From Pomphorhynchus laevis (taxonomy: Eukaryota; Acanthocephala; Palaeacanthocephala; Echinorhynchida; Pomphorhynchidae): DNA of 64,000 nucleotides. Of this stretch, positions 1 to 13,500 are shown one piece after another; position 1 is the stretch's first letter; each line of letters starts with the position of its first letter. Both the position numbers and the translations under genes were made by a program. The notes under the pieces are model-generated. The model was not told where the DNA came from. It was given only the letters and a program-made list of their open reading frames with translations, and searched no databases. Where the stretch lies: positions 124,001 to 188,000 of the forward strand of contig WNNJ02000089.1 in the NCBI GenBank assembly GCA_012934845.2, in the 5' to 3' direction.

Positions 1-1152
1 ATTTTGTCAGTTGAAAGAGTACTTACAATTCCCCTATTTTAGCACATTCTTATTTTGATACGACAAAGTCAGTATAACGGAAAATATCCGGGATAACTAA
101 CTTCCTATTGTCCTTATTACCATCCATCGTGTTAGAACTTTCTCTTATCAGACGTCTGTGTAGACTGACTTCATTTTCAAAGACTTATGTGCTGGAAAAA
201 TCAGGTTCGTGGCTATGATTTAGCCAATGATTGACTAATGCTAATGAAGTATCACAATTTTCAATCACAATTTTAATATTGAACATGAACGCAAAAAATA
301 TATTGAACATGAACGCAAAAAGCAATAATACTTTAAAATACGACAAATGAAAAAAGATTCTTGTACAACGTAGTTGTCACTCATTTCATAATTTTAAAAT
401 GTTATTTCTTTACAATAAGATGACCCTTACAATAAGTTCGCTATTTGTGCTAATTTAAAATTTTTTAAATTTTTAACTATTTTACTTTTAAACAAAGAAA
501 TATATTTTTTGTTTAGTCAATATATAAAATATATTAATTATAAACAAATAAATATAGCCGAATATTTGACTTTGAGTTAAATATTATTTTATTGTGAAAT
601 GATAATTCACGATGGATCAATATCAAATATTTATTATCAAATATATTTATATTTGTTTATATTTATTGATTTAAATATAAAAACGTAAACGTTTATTTAT
701 TGATATAACGTAAACGTTATATTACGATGGGTCAAGATCAAATAGTTTTTTATCAAATATTTATTCTGACAGCTAACTCACCAGAAACAAATGTCTAGAA
801 AATTTAAAAAATATTTGTTTAAAGATTATTGTTGTTTTACTGAATTATATTGTATATTGATGGTATATTTTATTTATATTTACTAAATAACAAGATTAAC
901 AAGTTATAAATAAAACTATAAAATTATAATTTATTTAAATCAACTACTTAATTTTTATTAATACTGAGTTTTGTTTCTAACAATAATTTTATCATTAATT
1001 ATGCAATTTTATAATTACATATGATTTTATAATTTCATATATGAGATTGTGTCAACAATTCAGATAATAAAATATCATCAATTTAATTTTTTAAAATCAT
1101 TTTTTTATAACAATTTGTTATTTTAAACGAACGACAAATTCTGAGTAAAGGA
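1..1152. other. AT-rich flank downstream of Piezo
   Basis: No ORF of note, no recognisable mobile element and no RNA gene seen. Contains a short tandem duplication near 275-325 (a 'ttgaacatgaacgcaaaaa' unit) and repeated 'gtaaacgtt' motifs near 685-720. Confidence 0.5.
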
Positions 1153-1158
1153 TTTATT
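1153..1158 (-). promoter_or_regulatory. Candidate polyadenylation signal of Piezo
   Basis: AATAAA on the minus strand about 155 nt downstream of the Piezo stop codon, the first such hexamer I see after the stop. The call rests on position and motif only; such AT-rich DNA yields AATAAA often. Confidence 0.4.
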
Positions 1159-1312
1159 ACTCGAAGAGTTTAAAAAATTAAAGCAGTAAACTGATATATT
1201 AAATTTTTGTACATTTGAAATACATATAAAATATAGAGTTAGAAATTTTGACAATTATAATTGGTATGTTTGTTCGGTTTTGTGTTGTTTCTCTATTTAT
1301 CTGGCTGTGTGT

Positions 1313-1562
1313 TCAGTCAGCTTTTAGTCGGGTAAATTTAATCAATGTCTCTGGTGATCGGTAGAGGAATATAAGCTGTGCAAATAGTTGTTCCTCATAT
1401 CGAAATAATCGTCTTTCTCTCACAAGACGAACATCTGAGCACAGTTGGAGCAATGAATCAACGTTCGGTATTTCTCTAAACATTATTGTAGTGGAAACTT
1501 CACACAAACTTCTAATTATCCTCGCGACCAACAATACGAAAGTTGTATATATTCCGACAATT
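1313..1562 (-). CDS. Piezo: Piezo last exon E44: inner helix and C-terminal domain
   Basis: After the acceptor TTTTAG the exon completes Y-G-I-V-G and encodes the pore-lining inner helix (IYTTFVLLVARIIRSLCEV), then the C-terminal domain TTIMFREIPNVDSLLQLCSD, LVRERRLFRYEEQLFAQLIF and LYRSPETLIKFTR, ending L-K-A-D-stop. This matches family sequences SIMFEELPCVDRILKLCQDI, LVRETRELELEEELYAKLIF and LYRSPETMIKWTR. The intron before it (1563-7413, 5.85 kb) contains Penelope relics and a hammerhead-like RNA. A second, 191-bp perfect copy of the core of this exon lies at 42860-43050. Confidence 0.98.
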
Positions 1563-4500
1563 CTAAAACAGAATATAGACTAAATTAACGAAACAATAAA
1601 TAGATTGGAACACAAATGACAAAATATGAAATTTTATCGTACAGACAAAATAAAATCTAAAGATGTTATAAAAAATTATTTGAGCTGGATCAAAGAAAAG
1701 TGAAAATTATTTTTAATATTTCGCTAACTTCTGTTAGCATCTGCAGGATATTACCTATATATAAAGGTAATTTTCTGAAGATGCTAACAGATGTTAACGA
1801 AATATCAAATAAAATGTTATTCATTCCTTTGATCCAGATCCAATAATTCTTTACTATTTTCTTCTTCGTTTATTTAAAACTATCTATTATAAAATGGAAT
1901 GAGATTATGGGTTTAGTATAGATATTATTATATTTATTTATTATTATGGTATATATACAATTGATTGCGAATGATATACATTTTTTAAACTAAATAGGTA
2001 TATATACAATTGCTTGCTTTTGCTAATTTAGTGCAATAAAAAACACATTACGTTTAATTACATATAATGATCCCTAAATGCGTAAACTGTAATAATATTT
2101 AGTAAAGATATTTATATATTTATAAAGATAATAAACCTAAAGTAGCGAATGCTTAAAATTAATTTTAAATTTAATTGCTGATAATTAATTCTAATTTACG
2201 AAACTCTTGCTATGAATTTAAAATTAAAGTTTCACAATATTTTTAATTATTTTAAATTTTTATTATTTTTTTTCATATCATATCCAATACGATATCATCT
2301 TATTCAATCTCAAATACTTATTAGCACGTAAATTTCAAATATATTTATGATAATATATATTATATATGATAATATATAGATATATTTTAATATATTAAGA
2401 TATATTTTACTAAATATAATTAAATATTCAACCTTTTTAACTCATGGAACCCTTTGCTAGAACAATGCCCAGTAATCTTAGTATTGCAAGCCATATTTGC
2501 TCAACATATTTACCAAAAGTATCATCAGCAAATAGCACTGTCAGCGTATTCTCTATAATATATTTACCATCTTCGTGAACCTATGAATCTTTATTATAGT
2601 TTTCCATGAGAAGAAGTTTATCATCAGTGTGGCAGCAACGAAATAATTGGCAAAACGGAAACTAGTACCGTTTCGTCTTCGTCTTGACTCATCAGTGCCG
2701 GTGATGAGTCAACTGGTTAGACAAAACGATGACGAAAGGTATTAGTTATTGTTTTGTCGATTCTTTCGGGGCTGCCAAACAAACTATAAACTACTTCCTA
2801 CAGAATTCTCTCACCTCTCATAAAAAAACACTTAGAAATGCTGAACATGTAGTTAGGAATAAAAATAACTATTGGTATATTTGCTTGAGAAGTCAAAGCA
2901 TAACTTCTCAAGCGTATAGAGTCCCTTTTTTTAGGACTTCATTTTTTGTCTTTTTTAGGACTATTCTCAAGAGTCCGAAAAATAATCCAAATGTTGTGAT
3001 CAACCGCTTTCCCTATGGGCTGGTTGCTATTCCTACTCGCCAGAATGACCTCCAGGAGCATCCCCAGATTTTGATCAACGTATCATCGATATGAGAAAAA
3101 AAGGATTGTTCACGATCATTTTGTGAACCATTTTCATGGTTCACCACTATAAAAGTGGTTTAAGGAGAAATATTAATACGACAAGAATGTACTCATTATT
3201 GATATTATCGGGCAGGCGATATGCAACTATGTTACGAACTACAGTATAACGATTTTCTATTGAATGATGGTACTTTGATTATAATTCTGTAATAGAAAAT
3301 ATCGAATCAATCTATTGCAATTTAAGGATCAATTTATTAAACACGCTTAAAAAGCTGTTTAGAAGAATGATTGAATGATTGAAAAGAATAGTTTGCAGTG
3401 ATCATTACCTAAAGTGATAGAAGATATTGCAAAATGGATTATTTGCTAATTTCCAAATATCAAAACGTTAAAATAAATTTTAGTATAAATCGCAAATATA
3501 AATGATCAAGATATAATTTGCTTAAAATTTTGATATATCATCACACGCTTAAGCTAATAATTTCAATAACGTATCGTACGAAACAATTTGTGATGGTTTG
3601 TGTGATTTCCATTACATCTAAAAATCTCTAAAGAAAACCTGGCAAATATTTAAAAATTGGATTTAGAAACAATTACATTAGAAGCTTAGAAGTAAAGAAG
3701 CTAAAATGCATTTTTGAATCATATTTAAAATTGATATAATGCTATGGACAATAATTTGACATCTCATATGTGATGCTACAGATGTACTAATTACAAAAGC
3801 ATACAGTTTAAACATAAAACTTTTTAAATCACAGTGTTTAGCAAATGAATAAATTCATGCAAATCGATGATATAAAGTAGTAAACAAACATATTTTAAAC
3901 AAATCTAATTTGTTTAATTAAATATGTAAATTAATAAACATATTTAAATTTGTTTAAAACAGATCTAAAATTAACAGATTTTAAAAAAGTGTTAGAAAAA
4001 TTAATTAATATTAAATTCGGAAAAAATAATTAACTATCAATTAACAATTAACTATCAATTAACAAATAATTATATTTTCACGAACCCATAAATTATTAAG
4101 ATCTAAAGAAGACAAAGATCTTCTTAAAAATAAATTATATGTAATTTATATAATTTATTAATTATTAAATAAGCGCTAGAAAAATTAATTAACCTTCTAT
4201 TATGAAATTGCAATGATAATTGCAATTAAAATTCATATCTAACTAAAATTCAACCATCACATTTTTTGGACAAAAAATTGAATTAATAGAATCCTTAAAT
4301 TATGTAAAAGTAATTAAGTTATTAAAGTAATTATATAAATTAATAATAATTTATTTTAACATAAAATTTGTTCCAATAGGTGGCTATAGAATCCCAATTA
4401 TAGCTGACTTGTTTTAAAGCTTTATAGAATATGAATTTGTTCATAACTGTTTAAAAAACAAGTCTAAATTATATAAAGATATGAAATATATGTTTTGATA

Positions 4501-7500
4501 CATTGGTGATGTATGTGTATAACTAACAATTTTAATTCAATAAGTGAACGAATTTATCCAGATTGCCTTATTCTTAATAAGACAAATATTGATGATAAAT
4601 AAGGTATATATCTAGAAATAGTGAAATTTTAAATATTGCAACAATTTATAACGATATTGCCTTTCTTCAAAATCATTTTTTAAGTATTTAATTCTTATAA
4701 TTTTTATTCAATAAGCGAACAAATTTATCCATGTAGCCTTGTTCTTAATAAAACCAATATTAATGATAAAGAAGGTGTATATCTAGATATGAGCATTAAA
4801 TTAACAATAACTATGTTAATGCTCATTAAAACTCTTTTTAATTTTCATCGTAAAGATGGCATTTAAATTTACAAGAAACATATTTTTGCATTATCATTCA
4901 TGCATGACATATAATATTAAATATAATAAATTAATCTGATACATTAATTGAAAACGATATCACAACTCACGTAGTGAGTTGTGTTTTGAAACAATTATTA
5001 CAAGTCACTGTTCTATAATGGATAAAATGGGTATAAAGGTTGAATCAGATAATAAAACTATACCTATATTATATTGGAATCAAAATTACATAAAAATCCA
5101 ATAAAACCTAGGTTCAAATGTAGTGCGTTTAAATGTACATTAAAACCACGTTCTGCCTATATGAATAAAATACTTAAAGTAATTAAAGCACATTTTAAAA
5201 AATATTGCAAGGTAATCAAAATTTATACTGGTGTAAAACACTATTTCAGTATTAATTCTACAAAAGAATTTTTAGAACAGACAAAAGGAATAACTTTTAA
5301 AATATAAATGCATACGATTTTAGTACGCTTTATACAAATCTAGATTTAGTAGATATTAAAGAAGCGTTAGTAAAATTTATTAATCTTATATTCGGAAAAA
5401 GATATACATATATATATGCCATAATAATTATAACGCCTATCTAACAAAAATTAAACCATCAAGTAAATATAAATATATGGATAAAATTGAAATAATAGAA
5501 TCCTTAAATATTTTGATAAATCAAAATTTTTTAAAAGTAGGGACATCTATATTTAGACAAGTAAAATGTGTTCCAATGGGTGGTAATAGTAGCCCAATTA
5601 TAGCTGACTTATTTTTAAGCTTTATAGAATATGAATTTGTTCATAACTGTGTAAAAACTAAATCTAAACAATATAAATATATGAAATATATGTTTCGATA
5701 CATTGATGATATATGTGTATTTAATTCTAATAATTTTTATTCAATTAGTGAACAAATTTATCCAGAAAGCCTTATTCTTAACAAAACTAATATAAATGAT
5801 AAAGAAGGTGTATATCTAGATATGAACATTACATTAACATGAACTAAAACTACTATTAATTTATATCGTAAAGATGACATATTTAAATTTACAAGAAACA
5901 TATTTTTGCATGAGCATTCATGCATATGAAACGTCTGTTATAACAGACGTCTGTTGATATATAACGTCTGTTATTTATTAGTCAATTCAAAAAAATGACT
6001 TTTATTTTAAATTTCAATTTTTTTTAACTTGATTTAAATTATAGAAAATCTAAAAACAATTATTAATTTTATTATTTAATTATTAAATTTTGATTTAGCA
6101 TTATTATGTTTTGTTTATTTTATAATTATATTAAATATGTAGATCTATTACAAAAATTATTTATTATAATTAATTATTATAATTGTATTTGTATATATAT
6201 TTGCATTTATATCAAGTTAAAATTTAAAATTGAAATTCACAGTTATTTAATAAGAATTTATAAATTTAAATTTTTTAAATTTATTTAGTAATTTTAATTT
6301 TTATCTAATTATAAATATTTGTTATAATACTTTATAACTTATATATTGTTGAAATAAAAAATGAAATTTAAAATAAAAGTCAATTTTTATAAATTAACTA
6401 ATAAATAACAGACGATGTTTTAGAATTCAGATTTGTAGTCATCAGAAGGAATTATACTCTTTTGAATTGTTAGTAATCTTTTGATTTTAATAAAATCAAC
6501 AGATTTTATTTTAATGTTCATATACAATTATTGGTAAAGAAGGTGTCTATCTGGGTATAAACATTGAATTATTAAAACAATTTTTAACTTACATATTTAC
6601 TTTTGCCATTTGAATGTCGATTCGGTTATCGACAAGTGCGATTTTCGAAACTTTACGTCTTTTATTTACGTCTTTCAGTCACATTTTATCTACTACAATT
6701 GTTTTCTTTAATTAGTTTCAAGCTGGAGAAATTCTTGACTACAATTACGACTATTTGATGTGTACACCTGATGTGTATTCAGATGTTGTGAAATACCGTA
6801 AGAAAATAAACCCAGACAGACATATAATAATATACTTTGTATTAGAATAAGATAATAGCTAGTTTTATCAGAGGAAATACATCATTAGCATGTATTTGGC
6901 CCCGCTGCTATGTTGTGTAGAGGAGTTAGGGACCGAAACCTGATAGCATAGCAGTTCCTCCTGATGCCCTCTAATCCTTATTCTGATACATAGTTTGTTA
7001 TTTATTAGTCAATTCATAAAATGACGTTTATTTTAAATTTTATTCTTTATTTTTTATTTTTTATTTTTTATTTTAACTTGATTTAAATCATAAAAAATCT
7101 AAAAACAATTATTAATTTTATTATTTAATTATTAAATTTTGATTTAGCATTATTATGTTTTGTTTATTTTATAATTATATTAAATACGTAGACTCAGTTA
7201 GCTGATTTGATTCATTAAGAAATGACGTTGAAATCAACAGCTATTCTCTCATAAAATAGAATCTATACTATCATAAAATCTATACTATTTTAGAATAATA
7301 AAATCTATACTATTCTCAGGTGATATTTGTCTGCTTTAATAAAGGAGTGCAGCAGCAACATTATTCTAATTTAAACATTTTTATTTTATAATTCAACGAA
7401 ATCTATCACCTACCCGTATTTGGTTAAAAATGAAATACTCTCTGGAGAGATTTTATCGCTAAATATGATCACTTCGATTGGAATTTCTATGTGGTTAGCT

Positions 7501-10500
7501 GAAAGAAATTTTGAACATTTTTAAATAAATAAAATAAAATGCTTACCGTCTACAGTAGAATTGTGAAGAATAGTAGACATATACCAGTATCGTACATTAC
7601 CAATTCCAGCAAGTGATATACATGCATTACCATAATAGCCGTTATTTGCATCATTACCTACAATGCTACCGTTAAGCGTATATGAAACCTTTAAATAATT
7701 ATACCAAGCTTAAACGCGGCGATCTCTTTTGGATCTGATCTCGCTTTAGCATGAATAAAGCGTGGATAAAAATCAGGTATGATTCTAAATAACATACTAC
7801 GATGTAGTTAAAAGATTGCAACAATTTGAAATTAATTATTCGATAGTAAATTTAATTTCCACTTAAATGTTTATTGTGCTTACAAATTATAAAATTGTGT
7901 TACCTTGAATATTTCTAAGAAATTGTCTGTTGCCCAGACTTCGTTGATGCCTCCACGCAATGGCGTGCTGAGCTTCAGGCGGTATTCCAACGAAACCAAA
8001 ATATCATAAACGATGTAAGAATGACTACTACAACGCACGTTACTAGCGTATGCTCAATGGATTAACAACCCACGATGTAGCAAGCACGTTTAAAGTACTC
8101 AAACGCATTTCTAGAGGCTATGCCTATCGCCTTCCCAGGCAACGCATGAATGACTAATTCATCGCTTTAGATGTGAAGCTGTAGCTAGTTGCTCACTGTA
8201 GCGAAAAATACCGGTGCATATGTGGACAAGAGGCTTCCAAGAATAGTACACACGCCCTCGACTGCAACAAGTGATCATCGCGCCTCCAACTAAACAGTGA
8301 ACGAACTTCTGCGCACCGTCCTAGCTGGCATCTCATCACCCTTCGAGCCGGAAGGTTTGACCCAAGGAGACCAAGTAGCCTGATGGAGTCACTTTATTAC
8401 CATAAGGATCTGGCCGAATACTTGTGTGGGACGTCCATTGTTCCAATACTCTGGCCACCTGCCACGTTATTTATGACGTGACAGGTGGCCACGCAGAAAA
8501 TATAGCTGCTACAACGGACGCCAGTACGCGGTTGCACCTGTTCATATATTAAAGCTGAGCGCTGTAGACCCGGGTGCAACTACACTACTCAATCAAATAG
8601 GCTGCCTTCTCGAGTCGAGCGGTATACTACCTTCCAATTAATCCGGCTTTGTGGACATGTTTCTGAAGAATGCGCAGGTTTACGATAACACAGTGGACGG
8701 ACGAAATGTAGGATGTTTAGACCAGATCATAATGAATGATAACAACATAACAATGCACGTGCCGGGCGAATAAGTTCACGAATACAAATTCGATGGTCTC
8801 ACGAATAAATACGATACCGCTGGCACTCACTCTGATTTGTACATGATATCTCACGGCGGTCTTTTCTACGAAATCAGCATGCGAACGGGTCCGTAGTAGA
8901 TAATCCGTCCGAACTGCAGTTTTCAGAGGTCGAGGCTTTTTCGCTTTTTGATAGCCATGGCGATTCCACATAGCGACCAAAGTCTCTGAGAAAAACACTC
9001 TAGATGCTAATGATCAATGATCAATTTGGCGAAGTGGATGGCAAGGAAACCATCGGGTTTCCAGAATTCCTCGATAGCCGTCCAAACTGGTGGGTTCACG
9101 TTTTCGCAAGAGGAGAATGTGTTAATTGCACAGTATCAACTGATTCATTTATACAAGAACACGGATGACACCGTCGATAGTGTGCGCCTCGACGCGAAAC
9201 CCTCAGCAACTAAGAACAAGTCAGCGTGAATGGGACTTGCTCAGAGTTAAGCGATTATTAGAATAAAATAAATTGTTTGTTGCTTATAAATAAAAAAATT
9301 ACCAAATAAAAATTTTAAAATTTTAGAATGAAATTATGTATTCAAGAAGCATAAGAAAACAGAATGAAATTAAAAAAGGTGAAATTTTTTACTAAAAATA
9401 AAAATTAATTTCCAATTACTAATTAGTAATTTCGAATTTTTTAATAAAAATTAATTTCCAATTACTAATTTTTTAAATATTGAAAAATAGAAAAAAATAA
9501 TTAATTATAATTAATGATCTTATTTTAGAGTAAAATAAGATCACGAATTAAAGCTACCTCTTGGATCTAGGAATAAATTAAATAACTTTAAATAACTTTA
9601 AATTCATAAATAAATTTAAAGTTATATACAACCGTACGAAGATACTTTTATTCATTGATAAACATGTATTCTTTATAACACATGGTACTAGAATAAATGG
9701 TGTGTTTTATGGAATATTATCCATCAATACTTTATATATTTTCAAGAAATTAAATCAGCTAACTGAGTCTACGTATTTAATATAATTATAAAATAAACAA
9801 AACAATAATGCTAAATCAAAATTTTAATAATTAAATAATAAAATAAATAATTGTTTTTAGATTTTCTATAATTTAAATCAAGTTAAAAAATAAAAATAAA
9901 AAATAAAATTTAAAATAAACGTCATTTTTATGAATTGACTAATAAATAACAGACGTTGTATCAGAATAAGAATTAGAGGTCATCAGGAGGAACTGCTATG
10001 CTATTTATTTATTTTATAATATTTATTTTACTAATATTTATTTTATAATAAAAAAAATAAAAGACTTTATTTAAGTCTTTTAAGATGTTCTATAATTTAA
10101 ATCAAGTTATAAAATAAAAATAAAAATAAAAAATAAAATTTAAAATAAAAATCAATTTTTATGAATTGACTAATAAATAACAGACGTTGTATCAGAATAA
10201 GAATTAGAGGTCATCATAATGCAATTAATAATAATACAATTTTTTACATAATAATACAATTTTTTAAAAAATATAATTACTTTTTATTTATTATTCATTT
10301 TAAAAACATGGTTGATGTAAACAATTATTGAGTTTAATCTGATTTATTAAATATGATATTTTTGTGTCACTTACATGCATCTGCTTTTATTGCCTCTTAT
10401 AGCTTCGATAAATTCATGGTAAGTTTCATTCTTTAATTTGACCGATCGTTCAGCGACGACTATAGGCGATACACTTGAACCGATACTTTCATATGGTTTT

Positions 10501-13500
10501 CTATATAACATTTTTAGTAGAATCAAAATTTGTAATCAACAAACCTTTGAATATGTAGAATGAATTTAAGCTGTATTTCCATTTCACTCAAGGCTGTTAT
10601 AAGGCGTTCCAAGGTAGGTGGACTTGGTGACCACAAATTCGCAGATTCCTTAGGGATTGAGAGCTTTATAATATCTTCAGTGCCGAATCCACGTATAAAT
10701 GTCTTGGCAGCCTAATTTACAAAGGCGAAAATACAAATAGATGAAAATTCATAACTTACTAAATTATCGGAAAATTCGTCTTTCAGATGCTGTAAGTCTT
10801 GATAGTTAAATTGAGCAATATCAGATTCTAGAGCAGGTACACTGAATAATGACTAAAATGTACTCCATCTTACTCAATTATTAAGACAAATGTAAAATTT
10901 AATCCCAAACAAATAATTTACAAATATAAATTCATATTTTAATGGATAATAGCACGAAGTTAATCAGTATTGAAAAACTTATTTGCAATATCGACGCAAT
11001 ACGGACAATATCAAGGTCCGTATTGCGTATTTAACTCAATACAGATAATATAAAATATTATACAATATTTAATATAATATAGTGTATTTTAGTAGTAATA
11101 AGTATGATAAAAAGGCTATATCGTATATATATTATTTATTCATTATTTCATAAACATTATGTTTTATAAAACTCTAAAGTTATAAAAATACGTAATATTT
11201 CTTATCTTAATATATTTTCAAGGAATAATTCAAGGTTGCCAAAATCAACATTTGTGTTTAATCTGATTTTGTATAATCAGATGATACAGCAGATGCATCA
11301 ACTATAGCAGATGCATCAATACAACAGATGCATGTGTCACTCACATGCATCTGCTTTTATTGCTTTTCTAGTTTCAATGTATTCATCGTATATATACTCT
11401 TATATTAAAGGGTATACTTTATACCCTATACCATTTAGCCAAAAACTAAATAAAGAATGAAATCCCAACTTAGATTTAGCATTAAAATGCGTTGAAAGTT
11501 ATTTATTATCAATGCATTCTGGGGAGAGTATTTTCTCAATGCAATTGATCACTGAAATAATGTGAAAATAAAATTTAAAGGTATAGCTCATCCGCTTCTT
11601 GCCATTTTCGCAGTATGTACATAAAAAAACAAATTGCACTGGAATCATAAGTATATCAATATTGCAATTGTTGAGAGTAAGATGTTGAGCGTAATCCCTT
11701 ATCAAAAAATCTGTAATCCCTTTTTGGTTCAACTACTTAAATGCACTAATGTTGCTTATAAAATGTCTTCACTTAATCTAAATAAATGTCGAAGAACTTC
11801 TTAGTCATTTATACTATTTTTTCTTACAAAAAATCACACATGAGTTTTAAAAAATATTTTCTCATTAAATTTACAAAAAAAATTTGGAATAGAACTGATA
11901 AAGCATAGACCAGCGTCAACTATAGATATTATACCTGATATGATCCAAATTGTAGGTCAATAGAAAGTGCTGATGGAGGATTAGATTCGAAAAACGTGGA
12001 TGACAACGAAAAAAGCAATAAAGGAAACCATATTATAAAGAAAATCAAGAGAACAAATATTCCTCCAGAACAATACTTCCAAATAGTATCTCTGGCTACA
12101 CCTCTCGGTGTCGGCGAATTCTAAAAGAATTAAAATAATCTAGAGATTATTAAATAAAATAATTAAAAATAAAGAATTTAAGAAATAAAAATAATCAAAT
12201 TTGCAAAACATTCATGAAACAGGGCGATAACAAAAAATATGTGAATTAAAAGCAGCAAAAGCGACTGAAGGTAAAAGGATAGAAATTTTCTACAAATTAA
12301 ATAATAATTTAAAATTTTTTATAAATTAAATTAAAGAAAAATTTTAAAACCACATATAATTGCATTATTACATAATCCAAATTCTGTCTAGATACAAAAT
12401 TGTACAGTAAATTATGAGTGATATTGAAATATTGAAACTAACTTTATATTAGATTATTGCTTATTTGAAATTATTGGAAAATCCGACAACCACAAAATCT
12501 GATAAACACAAATTACGCCACAACATTTAAAGTGACTCCCTGGCGGACATGCTTAGAAATGGCTGCTCGAATGTTGAAATAGAACCACCATTAATTCCAG
12601 TGTCAGAAAATTTATAGGTTGAAGGGACACTACGACACACGATCCGAACGCGTTAGCATTTCATGTAGATGATTATTTCCTGTAGAGGATTATAGTAGAC
12701 TCGAGAGGATACTTATTCATGTGTCAATATACAACCCCTTGGCTCTGACCTACTCCTATCGTAATCCGGATTAAGTTTCGCGTTAATATTAAGGCAAAAT
12801 ATCTCGAGAGAATACGACGGATAGACGATTCCGGATACATTCATGCCATTGTGTCGGCAGCTGGAGGTAAGCGAAAATGAATACTTTAACGCCGAAACTG
12901 GTAGTTATATAATCAAATAATGATAATTCAGGTTATCTTGACCGTGTTAGGAGGCGACGTTAAGAGCTTGAACTGGAAAAATCAAAACAGATCGATCTGT
13001 CTTCGTTATGAAAATATCCGAAAATCATATTTTTTGATAGAGCAACCGAAAATGACTCTAAAAACAATTGCATAATTAATTTAAACAATACGCTTTCATA
13101 TATTGTTTTTCATAGGAATAATTGGCGGGCAACCATTTGATTGCATCATTATTTTACACAGCAATTATTATTTAATATTATTATTTTATATAATAATAAA
13201 TAAAAAGAACTTACAGTATTGAGATTGTAGATAATTATTGGTTAATAATTTTAATCATTTAACAATTAAATGATTAAAATTAATTTTGACTATCACTCAA
13301 TCATGTTTTAATCAATAATTGACTTTCAAGTGAATCTTTAATAAACTTGCAGTAATTCAATTAAAGATTGACTTTTAAATAATACACACTTAGTCAATCA
13401 TCCTTAAAGTAGCCGATTCAATTCAACTAGAACATTATAAAATTATCTAAAAATGAAAATACCTTCTCAGCGACTCTCCAACACTTAAGCTGGTAAACGG

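Noticed and set aside
6868-6966. Reading the Penelope 3' UTR structure as a hammerhead, since it contains CGAAAC and CTGATGA
   Set aside because: The two core motifs are in the wrong order for an ordinary hammerhead, and the permuted form would need a stem II that cannot close next to GAAA.
6868-6966. Reading the same structure as an HDV-like ribozyme
   Set aside because: The interleaved helices are suggestive, but there is no recognisable P3 hairpin and no P1.1/P4 or catalytic-C context.
8397-8998. Minus-strand ORFs of 60 and 93 codons
   Set aside because: The first is the shadow of the plus-strand LINE-B remnant; the second has no recognisable motif and no splice-bounded Piezo segment.
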